A DNA stretch of 52,622 bases. It comes from Candidatus Sulfopaludibacter sp. SbA3. GTDB taxonomy: Bacteria; Acidobacteriota; Terriglobia; 20CM-2-55-15. Location of the stretch: positions 1 through 52,622 of the forward strand of contig CAMBFR010000015.1 of the NCBI GenBank assembly GCA_945865815.1. The letters run 5' to 3'. The translations under genes and the position numbers were made by a program. Under the pieces are notes generated by a model. It saw only the letters and a program-made list of their open reading frames with translations, had not been told where the DNA came from and searched no databases. Positions 30,681 to 39,872 of this stretch are shown here, one piece after another (position 1 is the first letter of the stretch; each line of letters starts with the position of its first letter).

Positions 30681-33188
30681 ATGGCAGACCAAGTCACACC
30701 ACCGGCACCACCGACACCGCCTACGCCTCCGCATTCGAACATCGTTCCGATCAATATCGAAGACGAGATGCGGCGCTCGTACGTCGATTACGCAATGAGC
30801 GTGATCATTGGCCGCGCCCTGCCCGATGTCCGCGACGGGTTGAAGCCGGTTCACCGCCGGATTCTTTATGGCATGCGCGACATGGGATTGGCTTCGAACC
30901 GGCCGTACCGCAAGTGCGCCAAGATCGTCGGCGACGTGATGGGCAATTACCATCCCCATGGCGACAGCGCGATTTACGACACGCTGGTGAGGATGGCGCA
31001 GCAATTCTCGTATCGCTACACGCTTGTGGACGGGCAGGGCAATTTCGGCTCTATAGACGGCGATCCCCCGGCGGCAATGCGTTACACCGAGGCCCGGCTC
31101 GACCCTTTTGCTGAGGCGCTTCTGGAGGACATCGACAAGGAGACCGTCGATTTCGTTCCGAATTACGACGAGGAACGCGAAGAGCCTTCGTATTTGCCGA
31201 GCAAGGTTCCCAATATTCTCGTGAATGGATCCGGCGGTATAGCCGTGGGCATGGCCACGAACATGCCGCCCCACAACCTCACGGAGGTTTGTGAAGCGGC
31301 TATCCATCTGATCAATCATCCTGCCGCGAAATTCCAGGAAATTCTGGAACGCGTCCCCGGGCCCGATTTTCCAACCGCAGGATTCATTTATGGCCGCGGT
31401 GGAATCCGGCAGGCCTACGAGACGGGCCGCGGCCAGATCATCATGCGTGCGCGGGCGATCATCGAACGGCAGGGCAAAGACAGGGACGTGATCGTCATTA
31501 CGGAAATTCCGTATCAGGTCAACAAAGCCCGTCTGATCGAGAAGATCGCAGAACTCGTAACCGACAAGCGGATCGAAGGCATTTCCGATATTCGCGACGA
31601 AAGCGATCGCGATGGAATGCGCGTCGTCGTCGAGCTGAAGAGAGGCGAGCAGTCGGCTGTCGTCCTGAACAATCTTTACAAGCTGACACAGATGCAGACG
31701 TCTTTTGGCGTGATCAATCTCGCGATTGTGAATGGCCAGCCAAAAGTTCTTTCCCTGATGGAGCTGCTCAAGCTTTTCGTCGAACACCGCGTTGACGTCG
31801 TCCGGCGCCGCACACAATTCGAACTCAGGCAGGCCGAAGCGAGAGCGCACATTCTGGAAGGCCTGAAAAAAGCTCTCGACCACATCGACGAAATCATCAA
31901 GCTCATCCGCGCGGCCAAGAATACGGCTGAAGCGCGGGAAGGTCTTCTGACCAGGTTTGAATTCTCGGAGATCCAGGCCAAGGCGATCCTCGAACTGCAG
32001 TTGCAGCGTCTGACCGGCCTCGAACGCCAGAAAATCGAAGACGAACTGAAAGAACTCGCTGAAAAGATCTCAGAGCTGAGGGAAATTCTCGCCAGCGAAA
32101 GCAAGCTTCGGCAGGTGATCGTCAAAGAGCTCCGCGAAGTACAGAAGAAGTACGGCGACGCGCGGCGCACCGAAATCATCAACGAGGAAGCCGACATCCG
32201 GATCGAAGATCTGATCGCCGAAGAAGACGTGGTGATTACCGTTACGCACACGGGATACCTGAAGCGCACCCCACTGTCGGTGTATCGAAGCCAGGGCCGC
32301 GGCGGCAAGGGCCGCATTGGCATGAAAACCCGCGAGGAAGACGTCGTTACTAACGTCTTTGTCGCCAATACGCACAGTTACATGCTCGTGTTCACGGATC
32401 GTGGCCGGCTCTATTGGCTGAAGGTCTACGAGATCCCTGACGTGGGAGCTGCCGGCAAGGGCAAGGCGATCGTGAATCTTGCAAATCTGTCAGCGACAGA
32501 AAAGGTGAGCGCGTTGCTCTCGGTAAAGGAGTTTGATCCGAAGGTTTCCGTAGTCATGGCCACCCGCAATGGCCAGATCAAGAAAACCTCCCTCGACTCT
32601 TTCGACAATCCGACAGCCCGTGGAATCATTGCGATGGGTGTTCCGGACGACGACGAGTTGATTGCCGCCGAGCTGGTTTCCAGTCAGGAGACCATTTTCA
32701 TGGGAACGCATGACGGCATGGCCATTCGCTTCCCACACGATGACGTTCGCGAAATGGGACGTCAGGCGTACGGCGTGATCGGAATACGGCTCGACGAAGG
32801 CGATTACCTGGTGAGCATGATTGCTTCGACCAGCGAGACCGATCTGGTTCTGTCCGTGACAGAAGGCGGCTACGGCAAACGCACGAACGTGGATGAATAC
32901 CGCACGCAGGGCCGCGGCGGCAAAGGCGTGATCAACCTGAAGACGACAGTCAAGAACGGCAAGGTCGTGGGGATTATGCGAGTCCAGCAAGAGTCTGACG
33001 TGCTCGTCATGACGAGGAATGGCAAACTCATCCGTGTGAGGTCCGTCGATATTCGAGCCGTCGGCCGTGCAACGCAGGGTGTTCGCCTGATCAATCTGGA
33101 CGAGGGCGACCAGGTTACGACCGCAACGCTGATAGAGGCGGAAGTGGCGCCCGACGGTGCTGCCGAAACGGATCCCACGGTTCACTAG
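30681..33188 (+). CDS. gyrA: DNA gyrase subunit A
   Basis: GyrA cuts and reseals DNA and wraps it on its C-terminal propeller. The 835 residues begin with a Pro/Thr-rich lead ([11 protein letters not shown]). Residues [10 protein letters not shown] (Ser96, Asp100) are the quinolone-susceptible wild-type pattern, and catalytic Tyr135 is in [10 protein letters not shown]. The GyrA box reads QGRGGKG instead of QRRGGKG, and the same heptad recurs about 205 residues later in the propeller. Adjacent to gyrB as an operon. Confidence 0.97.
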   Translation: MADQVTPPAPPTPPTPPHSNIVPINIEDEMRRSYVDYAMSVIIGRALPDVRDGLKPVHRRILYGMRDMGLASNRPYRKCAKIVGDVMGNYHPHGDSAIYDTLVRMAQQFSYRYTLVDGQGNFGSIDGDPPAAMRYTEARLDPFAEALLEDIDKETVDFVPNYDEEREEPSYLPSKVPNILVNGSGGIAVGMATNMPPHNLTEVCEAAIHLINHPAAKFQEILERVPGPDFPTAGFIYGRGGIRQAYETGRGQIIMRARAIIERQGKDRDVIVITEIPYQVNKARLIEKIAELVTDKRIEGISDIRDESDRDGMRVVVELKRGEQSAVVLNNLYKLTQMQTSFGVINLAIVNGQPKVLSLMELLKLFVEHRVDVVRRRTQFELRQAEARAHILEGLKKALDHIDEIIKLIRAAKNTAEAREGLLTRFEFSEIQAKAILELQLQRLTGLERQKIEDELKELAEKISELREILASESKLRQVIVKELREVQKKYGDARRTEIINEEADIRIEDLIAEEDVVITVTHTGYLKRTPLSVYRSQGRGGKGRIGMKTREEDVVTNVFVANTHSYMLVFTDRGRLYWLKVYEIPDVGAAGKGKAIVNLANLSATEKVSALLSVKEFDPKVSVVMATRNGQIKKTSLDSFDNPTARGIIAMGVPDDDELIAAELVSSQETIFMGTHDGMAIRFPHDDVREMGRQAYGVIGIRLDEGDYLVSMIASTSETDLVLSVTEGGYGKRTNVDEYRTQGRGGKGVINLKTTVKNGKVVGIMRVQQESDVLVMTRNGKLIRVRSVDIRAVGRATQGVRLINLDEGDQVTTATLIEAEVAPDGAAETDPTVH

Positions 33189-33220
33189 GGGCTCTCATAG
33201 CAGGGCGTTATGTAAACCAG

Positions 33221-33242
33221 CGCCCGGGCCCGGAAGCCCGCG
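33221..33242. terminator. GC-rich hairpin between convergent gyrA and flavoprotein genes
   Basis: CGGGC (33225-33229) pairs with GCCCG (33236-33240) within a GC-only stretch ending 9 bases before the stop of the opposing gene. It could be a bidirectional terminator without a T-run, or a degenerate REP element like that at position 1. Confidence 0.35.
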
Positions 33243-33250
33243 TACTGAAT

Positions 33251-34387
33251 TCACCGACGGCCGCTCAGCAGATCCAGGCTTATTGCCGGGATCGAGAAAA
33301 ACAGCTTCTTCTTCAGTCCCACATACGATTGGTTTCCCGCGATCAGATTTCCGAGGATTCCTTTCAGCGTGCGGCTGCGAATCGAGAGCTGGATCGTCCT
33401 TTTCCTGAAATCCCCACCAAAAAACCGTCCGCGGTAAAACCGCCGGTACATGCGGGAAGCGCGCATAAGCTCGCGCCCGAGGTCCGCCATGACTTTCGAG
33501 GGGTACTGCTCCGGAGATTCGATCGTAGTCGCCAGAATTTCCGCCGACCTCAACGCAGAGTAAATCCCTTCTCCCGTTATCGGATCGGCAAGGCCCGCAG
33601 CGTCACCGACCAGGGCCCATCGTTCGCCGGAAATCTGGTTCTTTTGCCAGGAGCGGGCACTTAAGCAGGGTACGGGAGCGCTGTAGAACTCGCCATTCTC
33701 GATAGCGTCGGGCCCGAGTTCCGCAGTGATGAAGTTCGAAAGAAGCATTTTTGCCCGTGCCGTCCAGCCCGGTTCGGTGCGTGTGATCAGGCCATAGGAG
33801 ATGTGATTCGAGCGTGGAAAGGACCAGATGTATCCCTCGAAGGATGGTATGAAATAGATCTTCATGGTCGGTGGAACATTGCCGGGAATGAAGTACCCGA
33901 GCGTCATGCAGAGGTCCTCGGGAGCGATCGGAGTTCCGAGCGTGCGCCGCACATAGCTGGTGGCTCCATCCGCGCCGATGAGGTACTGTGCGTGGAGTTC
34001 CGAGTTCTGGAGTGGAATCTTCCAGCCGTCAGGGACGGCGTCAATATGGTTAATTCGATGCTTTACGAATGTCACCCCGGCCTTCACCGCTTCATCCAGC
34101 AGATATTTGCTGAAGTCACGCCGCGAAACCACAGCGATCGGTTGCTGGGGCTCAACGCTGACATTGGTCTTATCGCCGAAGTAGATCGTGATCTTGTCGA
34201 TGTGTCTCCTGGGCAGCTCCGATTCAAGAACTGCGCACGCCGCGAGGGCCTTCGAGGTCACACCTCCTCCACAGGGCTTTTCCCATGGAGCCTGCGGATC
34301 GATGAGCGTGACGGAATGACCGCGTTTGGCGAGAAGAATCGACGCCCACGTTCCGGCCGGGCCCGCTCCGACAACGGCAATTCTCAT
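33251..34387 (-). CDS. Geranylgeranyl-reductase-family FAD-dependent oxidoreductase
   Basis: A 378-residue flavoprotein with FAD loop VVGAGPAGTWAS (5-16), the family motif PCGGGVTSKAL (about 38), and GDAAGLADPITGEGIYSALRSAEI for FAD phosphate/ribitol binding. These are typical of enzymes that saturate isoprenoid chains (ChlP, archaeal GGR, MenJ). Next to the menaquinone genes mqnA-mqnC, a role in partial reduction of the menaquinone side chain is inferred. No recognisable Shine-Dalgarno precedes its ATG. Instead the stop of a short upstream ORF (34455-34384) overlaps the start as ATGA, so translation may depend on that ORF. Confidence 0.82.
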   Translation of the reverse strand: MRIAVVGAGPAGTWASILLAKRGHSVTLIDPQAPWEKPCGGGVTSKALAACAVLESELPRRHIDKITIYFGDKTNVSVEPQQPIAVVSRRDFSKYLLDEAVKAGVTFVKHRINHIDAVPDGWKIPLQNSELHAQYLIGADGATSYVRRTLGTPIAPEDLCMTLGYFIPGNVPPTMKIYFIPSFEGYIWSFPRSNHISYGLITRTEPGWTARAKMLLSNFITAELGPDAIENGEFYSAPVPCLSARSWQKNQISGERWALVGDAAGLADPITGEGIYSALRSAEILATTIESPEQYPSKVMADLGRELMRASRMYRRFYRGRFFGGDFRKRTIQLSIRSRTLKGILGNLIAGNQSYVGLKKKLFFSIPAISLDLLSGRR

Positions 34388-34455
34388 AACGAGGAGATAA
34401 ACGTCCCTTTTCTTGCTGGCTGCGCCCTATCGGGCTTGCATTCGCAGCCGCTCAT
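34384..34455 (-). repeat. Dispersed MSGCECKPD element, copy A (putative leader peptide ORF)
   Basis: Twenty-three sense codons from ATG 34455 encode a peptide beginning MSGCECKPDRAQPARK. Its stop TGA overlaps the flavoprotein ATG (shared ATGA, 34387-34384). The repeated DNA begins exactly at the ATG in all three copies. Relative to copy B it has a synonymous GGC/GGA change and one Ala/Ser change. GCCC-GATA-GGGC can form a small hairpin. It may be a translated leader or a mobile palindrome. No strong Shine-Dalgarno is visible upstream. Confidence 0.5.
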
Positions 34456-34494
34456 GGTCCAGAAAAGCGTCTATGCTACCAGAGGCTTGAACAA

Positions 34495-35040
34495 ATGATC
34501 GAAGAAACCCGACGAGCCATTCCAGCCGATCATCCCATTCGCCAACTGTTCCGTGAATTGACTGAGCGCGGGATGAACCAGCTCAACCTTCGCGACGCCG
34601 ATACCATCCAGTATCTTTCGGATTTGTTGACGCAGTTTGTTCAGATCGAAAACATGTATCGAATCGAGGATGAGTCCGGCCGGCGTCTCCAGTACCTCGT
34701 GGACATACTCGAGCAGGCGAGCCGCGAGCCTTCACCGGCGATCCGCCGCGATTACTACAAACATCTCGGCGATCTTACACTGTTCAACCTCGGTCTCTTT
34801 CCCGAAAGCCTCACCTATGGACGGCGTACCGTCAGTCCCGATTTTTACGCGCAACAGGGCCGGCGGTCTTACAACATCGTTGCGGAGATGCAGCCGGCAG
34901 CGGGATCCACGGCTGTTTATCGAAAATTGTCGGAACAGTTCGAGCAGTGTGTTGCCGGCCTGCACTGGGTGAAGCTATACATCAACGACCCTTTCTACCA
35001 ATACATGTTCAGGCAGTTCGAGATCACTCGCACATGCTAG
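34495..35040 (+). CDS. Conserved helical protein of unknown function beside mqnA
   Basis: Not recognised. 181 residues, no signal peptide or membrane helix, predicted mostly alpha-helical: HPIRQLFRELTERGMNQLNLRDADTIQYLSDLLTQFVQIENMY, RRDYYKHLGDLTLFNLGLFPESL, YGRRTVSPDFYAQQGRRSYNIVAE. The middle segment with His, Asp, Tyr and Arg clusters looks like a functional core rather than a structural linker. It is divergent from the flavoprotein and 12 bases before mqnA on the same strand, so a role linked to menaquinone or the flavoprotein is a guess from context. Confidence 0.75.
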   Translation: MIEETRRAIPADHPIRQLFRELTERGMNQLNLRDADTIQYLSDLLTQFVQIENMYRIEDESGRRLQYLVDILEQASREPSPAIRRDYYKHLGDLTLFNLGLFPESLTYGRRTVSPDFYAQQGRRSYNIVAEMQPAAGSTAVYRKLSEQFEQCVAGLHWVKLYINDPFYQYMFRQFEITRTC

Positions 35041-35052
35041 AATTACGCCCCT

Positions 35053-35898
35053 GTGGCGAAAAACAGAATTTCTGTAGTCAAGTACCTCAATGCCGTCCCC
35101 CTGGCTTGGGGAATCCTGGAAGGGTCCCAAAAAGAGAGTTTCGATCCGGTACTCAGCACTCCTGCCGAGTGTGCGGATGAGCTGTCGCGCGGTACCGTCG
35201 ACCTGGGGCTGATTCCTGCGATCGAATACCAGCGGATCAAAGGATCGCGGATTGTACCGGGGCCGGTTGTCGCTTCGTCCCATCGGGTCCGGAGCGTCAT
35301 CCTCATCAGCGTACTGCCACTGTGGCAAGTCAAAACGGTCGCTTTCGACAAGGGATCGAGAACTTCCGTCGCGTTGGCGCGGATCATTTTTAACGATTTT
35401 TACCGAATCCGTCCCGACTTCCGGCCGGCCGAGCCGGATGTCACCAATATGCTGGCAACCAGCGATGCGGCGCTCCTCATCGGGGACCACGCCCTGAAGT
35501 TCACCGAAACCCATCGGCTGCCGAATGCGGAACTGCAGAAGGGACTCCTTCGTCACGGCGCGGAGCCTCTGCAGGTCTTCGATCTGATGGAGCGCTGGAA
35601 ATTCCTCACTGGGCTTCCGTTTGTGTTCGCCTTCTGGGCAGCGCGTGAAGGATTCAAGGACGCCACCGTCATCGACCGGTTGAAACAGTCCCGCGACTTC
35701 GGCGTAGCGAATATTTCTGTGATAGCAGAGAAATATGCGGAGTCCCTGGCCCTTCCGAAGGATTCGCTCGAAAAGTACCTGCGGGAGAACGTGAATTATT
35801 ATATGGACGCCAAATGCGTCGAAGGGGTGAACCTCTTCTTCGAGAAAGCAGCGTCAATCGGCGCGATCAAATCGGCGCGGCCGCTCGAGTTCCTATGA
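35053..35898 (+). CDS. mqnA: Chorismate dehydratase (futalosine menaquinone pathway)
   Basis: MqnA converts chorismate to 3-enolpyruvyl-benzoate, the first step of the futalosine route to menaquinone. The 281 residues have a periplasmic-binding-protein-like fold: ISVVKYLNAVPLAWGI, DLGLIPAIEYQRI, VALARIIFNDFY and DAALLIGDHAL are family segments. It starts with GTG 12 bases after the preceding gene and overlaps mqnC by ATGA. mqnB and mqnD are not in the window. Confidence 0.94.
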   Translation: MAKNRISVVKYLNAVPLAWGILEGSQKESFDPVLSTPAECADELSRGTVDLGLIPAIEYQRIKGSRIVPGPVVASSHRVRSVILISVLPLWQVKTVAFDKGSRTSVALARIIFNDFYRIRPDFRPAEPDVTNMLATSDAALLIGDHALKFTETHRLPNAELQKGLLRHGAEPLQVFDLMERWKFLTGLPFVFAFWAAREGFKDATVIDRLKQSRDFGVANISVIAEKYAESLALPKDSLEKYLRENVNYYMDAKCVEGVNLFFEKAASIGAIKSARPLEFL

Positions 35899-36986
35899 GA
35901 AGCGTTGAAGAAATTCTGGAGTCCAGGGTTGCCAATGTCGCTAATGTTGAAGGCAGCCGGATCGGTTTCGAAGAGGCCATCCGGCTCTTTGAAGAGGCCG
36001 ATCTCCTGGAACTTGCTTCGGCTGCCGATCGCATACGCGAGCAGCTGCATCCCGATAACGTTATCAGCTACATCATCGATCGGAACATCAACTACACGAA
36101 CGTCTGCAGGGAATTCTGTTCGTTCTGCGCGTTCTATCGCGTAAAAGGCGACTCCGAAGCGTACGTCCTGCCCAACGAGCTCATCTACAAGAAAATCGAA
36201 GAGACGCTCGCGCTCGGCGGCACCGGAATTCTGATGCAGGGAGGAGTGCATCCGGACCTGAAGATCGATTACTACGAAGACCTGCTTTCGAATATAAAAC
36301 AGCGGTTCAAAATTCATTGCCATTGCTTTTCCCCTCCGGAGATCCTGAATATCGCGCGCGTATCGAAGCTGACGGTCGCGGAAACATTCGGCCGTTTGCA
36401 TGCGGCGGGTCTCGATTCCATGCCTGGCGGCGGCGGCGAAATTCTCGATGACGAAATCCGCAACGACATCAGTCCGCTCAAATGCAAAACCGAGGAATGG
36501 CTGATGGTCCATCGTGAAGCGCACCGTCTCGGAGTGCGCACAACTGCCACAATGATGACCGGCGTCGGCGAGGCCATTCATCACCGCATTCGCCACCTTC
36601 AGCGGCTCCGCGACCTGCAGGATGAAACGGGCGGCTTCACGGCGTTCATTCCGTGGACATTCCAACCCGAGAACACGCCTCTGGGGGAACGCAACCTGCC
36701 CGAAGTTACGGCCGCCGAGTACCTGCGCATGCTGGCATTGAGCCGCCTCTTTCTGGACAATGTTTCGAATGTCCAGGTGTCGTGGCTGACCGTGGGACTC
36801 AAGATCGGCCAGGTTGGCTTGCGATTCGGAGTCAATGATATGGGCAGCATCATGATCGAGGAAAACGTCATCAGCGCCGCCGGCGCAAAAAATCGCGCCA
36901 ATGACAGCGAACTGCGGAGAGTCATCCAGGACGCCGGCTTTATTCCACGCCAGCGCACCACCCTCTATGAGAGGTACGTCAACTAA
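35895..36986 (+). CDS. mqnC: Dehypoxanthinyl futalosine cyclase (radical SAM)
   Basis: MqnC closes the ring of dehypoxanthine futalosine in menaquinone synthesis. From ATG 35895 (363 residues), the radical-SAM cluster motif CREFCSFC places Cys71, Cys75 and Cys78, followed by AFYR. GGTGILMQGGVHPDLKIDYYEDLL and MPGGGGEILDDEIRNDISPLK are family segments that separate MqnC from MqnE. The overlap ATGA with mqnA implies coupled translation. Its end overlaps the next gene by 20 bases. Confidence 0.95.
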   Translation: MRSVEEILESRVANVANVEGSRIGFEEAIRLFEEADLLELASAADRIREQLHPDNVISYIIDRNINYTNVCREFCSFCAFYRVKGDSEAYVLPNELIYKKIEETLALGGTGILMQGGVHPDLKIDYYEDLLSNIKQRFKIHCHCFSPPEILNIARVSKLTVAETFGRLHAAGLDSMPGGGGEILDDEIRNDISPLKCKTEEWLMVHREAHRLGVRTTATMMTGVGEAIHHRIRHLQRLRDLQDETGGFTAFIPWTFQPENTPLGERNLPEVTAAEYLRMLALSRLFLDNVSNVQVSWLTVGLKIGQVGLRFGVNDMGSIMIEENVISAAGAKNRANDSELRRVIQDAGFIPRQRTTLYERYVN

Positions 36987-37959
36987 ATGGCCCAGATGGA
37001 AGGTGTTGATCGGCGCAGCGGCAGTTCTGCTGCTTTTCGTCTTCGTAAATAACACTTCCAGCTTTGCTCCCGCCATGACAGGCGCCGCAACGGTGCTCGT
37101 TCACCGTGGCATTGCGCAGCAGGTCGATTGGGACACGGTTGACGCAAGCGGCTGCATCGCCGATCAGATATTTCCGCCCACACACGAATATCTCGAAAAC
37201 ACGATCGCGTCGATGCGTGCCGCCTTTGACCGCGGCGCCACTGTCGTCGAGTTCGACATCCATAGCACGCGTGATCGGCAGTTTGCCGTGTTTCACGACC
37301 GCAGGCTCGAGTGCAGAACCGACGGGCAGGGTACGCCGCGCGATCACTCGCTGGAAGAGCTGCAGGCACTCGATATCGGCTATGGCTACACGCCCGATGG
37401 CGGCCGCACGTATCCGTTTCGTGGCAAGGGCGTCGGGCTCATGCCCTCCATCAAGGAGGTCTTTCAGACATTTCCCGGCAAATCTTTTCTAATCGACATA
37501 AAGGGCAATGATCCGACTGACGGGCGCCTGCTTGCCGGCGAGCTTTCCACGCTGGCGCCGGAACAGCGGTCCCGGCTCACGCTCTTCGGCCGTGGAAGTA
37601 CGCTCGAAGCGGTGCGGGAAGAACTTCCCGAAATACGCATGTTCTCGGTGGGGTCGATCGCAAATTGCCTCATTCGTTACATTGGATACGGATGGACAGG
37701 GATGGTGCCGGGCTCCTGCGAGAACGCGGCGCTCTTTGTTCCCGTGAACATTGCCCCCTGGCTCTGGGGTTGGCCCAATCTGTTTATGGATCGAATGAGA
37801 TCCAGCGGCAGTTCGATCGTCATGGTCGGAGCATTCAGGGGAGGCAACTTCTCGCGCGGACTGGATACGCTCGAGGATCTGGCTCGTCTGCCCCTCGACT
37901 TTGACGGCGGCATCTGGACGAACAATGTAGATCTGGCGACCTCCACTCTGAGAAGGTGA
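36967..37959 (+). CDS. Membrane-anchored glycerophosphodiester phosphodiesterase family protein
   Basis: 330 residues from ATG 36967. An uncleaved anchor or signal (about 12-28, VLIGAAAVLLLFVFV) precedes the GDPD TIM-barrel: VLVHRGIA (His46-Arg47), LENTIASM (Glu77-Asn78), VVEFDIHSTRDRQFAVFHDRRL (Glu95, Asp97, His110) and later SFLIDIKGND. All catalytic residues are present. GDPDs hydrolyse glycerophosphodiesters or lysophospholipids; periplasmic action is inferred. An insertion between HRG and EN (about 30 residues) is longer than usual. It overlaps mqnC but is functionally unrelated. Confidence 0.88.
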   Translation: MRGTSTKWPRWKVLIGAAAVLLLFVFVNNTSSFAPAMTGAATVLVHRGIAQQVDWDTVDASGCIADQIFPPTHEYLENTIASMRAAFDRGATVVEFDIHSTRDRQFAVFHDRRLECRTDGQGTPRDHSLEELQALDIGYGYTPDGGRTYPFRGKGVGLMPSIKEVFQTFPGKSFLIDIKGNDPTDGRLLAGELSTLAPEQRSRLTLFGRGSTLEAVREELPEIRMFSVGSIANCLIRYIGYGWTGMVPGSCENAALFVPVNIAPWLWGWPNLFMDRMRSSGSSIVMVGAFRGGNFSRGLDTLEDLARLPLDFDGGIWTNNVDLATSTLRR

Positions 37960-37963
37960 GGGT

Positions 37964-38509
37964 ATGAGAGTTCCTGATCTAAAAACATTTGCTGCGGCAT
38001 TCATCCTACTGGCTGTCCTGCCGGCCCCGCCCGTCTTTGCCCAGGCTCAGCGGCGGCAGCCGCCGCTTCAGGAAATCGATTCGAAGCTTCAGTTCGGAGA
38101 GAGCATTCAGGTTACCCAGTTCAGCGGGGAACGCTTCGACGGCCGGTTCGGCGGTATCTACGGCACATCTCTTATCCTGCTGAGCGACGGGCCCGCGCAG
38201 GAAATTCCCGAGACAGCAATTCGCCAGGTCAAAGCGCGGCGCGCCGATTCGTTATGGAATGGAGCGCTCATCGGTTTGGGCATTGGAGCGGGAATCACAG
38301 CAGGAATGGTCATTGTCCTGTCGGACGAGGAGGTGCAGCGCCGCGACAAGCTGGGTGTTGCCATGACTGCAGCAATCGGCGCGGGAGCGGGAGCCTTCAT
38401 CGACCGTCTGTTCAAGGGTTACAGCTCGGTTTTTGAGATGCCGCGCATTTCGACGCGTTTTACGATTACCAAAGAGCGGAAAGCCTTCGGGCTGTCCGTC
38501 TCGTTCTAA
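37964..38509 (+). CDS. Secreted glycine-zipper protein, unknown function
   Basis: 181 residues, five bases after the GDPD gene. A signal peptide (FAAAFILLAVLPAPPVFA, cleavage before QAQ) is followed by a beta-rich part (LQFGESIQVTQFSGERFDGRFGGIYGTSLILLS). Two Gly/Ala-rich hydrophobic stretches (ALIGLGIGAGITAGMVIVL and VAMTAAIGAGAGAFID) resemble glycine zippers, and the C-terminus is RFTITKERKAFGLSVSF. Envelope association is likely. It probably forms an operon with the GDPD gene. Confidence 0.72.
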   Translation: MRVPDLKTFAAAFILLAVLPAPPVFAQAQRRQPPLQEIDSKLQFGESIQVTQFSGERFDGRFGGIYGTSLILLSDGPAQEIPETAIRQVKARRADSLWNGALIGLGIGAGITAGMVIVLSDEEVQRRDKLGVAMTAAIGAGAGAFIDRLFKGYSSVFEMPRISTRFTITKERKAFGLSVSF

Positions 38510-38580
38510 GCGCGACGACGGATACGGCGCGTTTTATTCATCGCTTCCTAACGTCGTGCAATGATATTTTGGCGGTCTGC

Positions 38581-38685
38581 ATGAGCGGATGCGAATGCAA
38601 GCCCGACGCGAAGCGTGAGCGCGATAGCGCGAAACCTAAGCAAAGGGCGCAGCCATCAAGAAAAGGAACTGAACATGAAGAATGA
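38581..38685 (+). repeat. Dispersed MSGCECKPD element, copy C (long form, putative leader peptide ORF)
   Basis: From ATG 38581, 34 codons begin MSGCECKPDAKRERDSAK and end after the sulfite-oxidase start. The stop TGA (38683-38685) lies 9 bases inside that gene in another frame. Relative to copy B it carries an in-frame 36-base insertion (about 38608-38643) able to form ACGC-GAA-GCGT and GCGC-GATA-GCGC hairpins. The distal half (GCGCAGCCATCAAG, then AAAAGGA) is shared with copy A and supplies the Shine-Dalgarno of the next gene. Confidence 0.5.
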
Positions 38686-39838
38686 GAGCACTCGTCGGAA
38701 TCTTCTCAAGGGCAGTCTCGCATTAGCGGGACTAGGGCTTCTAGGTATACCGGAGTGGGCGCTCCCGGTCCTGGCGCAAGGCGAAACCCTCGTTCCATTT
38801 ACGGATTTGCCTGAGAACATCAACTTTACTCCCGCCGTCGATCGGCGAGTCTTCGATGTGCGCAAAATCGATGGGCCGTTCACGCCCAGCGATCAGTTTT
38901 TCACGACGCAGCATTACGGCCATCCGGTGGTCGACGGAGCAAGCTTTCGGCTTAAAGTTTCGGGACTTGTGGACCAGCCGAAAGCGATCTCCCTGGATGA
39001 GCTCCGAAGGATGGGAAGCACCGAACTCGCCGCCGGTTTTGAATGTTCAGGCAATCGACGGCCCTTGCAGGGCCTTTCGGGAAATGGGCGATGGACCGGA
39101 GTTCCGCTGAAGAAAGTTCTCGACTCCGCCGGCGTTAAGGACGCTGCGCGCGAGTTCGTATTTTTTGGCGCGGATCACGGTGAAGAAGAGATCGAGTGGC
39201 GAGCTCAGAAGTTCACGCTGGACCAACAGTTCGGCCGAAGCCTGACCCGGGAGAAAGCACTGTCGGGGGATCCGTTCCTGGCATATGCGCTGAACGGCGA
39301 GCCGCTGACGCGTCACCAGGGGTTCCCGCTGCGACTCATCGTGCCCGGCTGGTACGGTGTGGCAAACGTGAAATGGCTCTCCCAGATTCACGTTCAGGAA
39401 GATGCATATCTGGGCAAATACCAGGCCCGCTGGTATCGGACGCTGAAAGGCGAAACGATCGACGGCGAGGTGAAGTGGAAAGAGACTGCGATCACCCACA
39501 TGCAGTTAAAGTCCTTCATCGCGCGCGTCACCCGCGATGGCAACGGGCATAAGGTTGTCGGGGTCGTGTTGAATGACGGAACGCCGTTGAGATCGGTCGA
39601 GGTCCGCGTGGACGACGGGCCCTGGCAACGAGCGACGATGGATCCGGCCACCAACAAAAAGTTTTCCTGGAAGTTGTTCAGCTATGCCTGGAACGGCGCC
39701 ACACCCGGAGAGCACACTCTCGTATCGCGCGTGACCGACGCCAACGGAAACGTGCAGCCGACCACCGAGGATCTGGAAAGCAAGAAATCGTTCCTTGAAG
39801 ATAACTCCCAGCACCCGCGGAAGGTGAGGGTCTCTTAG
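38675..39838 (+). CDS. Tat-exported sulfite-oxidase-family molybdopterin enzyme
   Basis: From ATG 38675 (AAAAGGA upstream), 387 residues. The N-terminus STRRNLLKGSLALAGLGLLGI is a twin-arginine signal (Arg7-Arg8). The molybdopterin domain includes GLVDQPKAISLDELRRM and AGFECSGNRRPLQGLSGNGRWTGVPL, with Cys124 as the Mo ligand. The C-terminal Mo-co dimerisation domain has HKVVGVVLNDGTPLRSVEVRVDDGPW. No haem domain is present, so a periplasmic electron acceptor is needed. Oxidation of sulfite is the family activity, but the substrate is unproven. No cytochrome gene is adjacent. Confidence 0.9.
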   Translation: MKNESTRRNLLKGSLALAGLGLLGIPEWALPVLAQGETLVPFTDLPENINFTPAVDRRVFDVRKIDGPFTPSDQFFTTQHYGHPVVDGASFRLKVSGLVDQPKAISLDELRRMGSTELAAGFECSGNRRPLQGLSGNGRWTGVPLKKVLDSAGVKDAAREFVFFGADHGEEEIEWRAQKFTLDQQFGRSLTREKALSGDPFLAYALNGEPLTRHQGFPLRLIVPGWYGVANVKWLSQIHVQEDAYLGKYQARWYRTLKGETIDGEVKWKETAITHMQLKSFIARVTRDGNGHKVVGVVLNDGTPLRSVEVRVDDGPWQRATMDPATNKKFSWKLFSYAWNGATPGEHTLVSRVTDANGNVQPTTEDLESKKSFLEDNSQHPRKVRVS

Positions 39839-39872
39839 GCGAAGCGAGATCGGTGCGGTAACCTGACGCTGA

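Noticed and set aside
38521-38580. Palindromic stretches suggesting a CRISPR or integration site upstream of the sulfite-oxidase-like gene
   Set aside because: No regularly spaced direct repeats or att-like duplication; the region is explained by the dispersed MSGCECKPD element.
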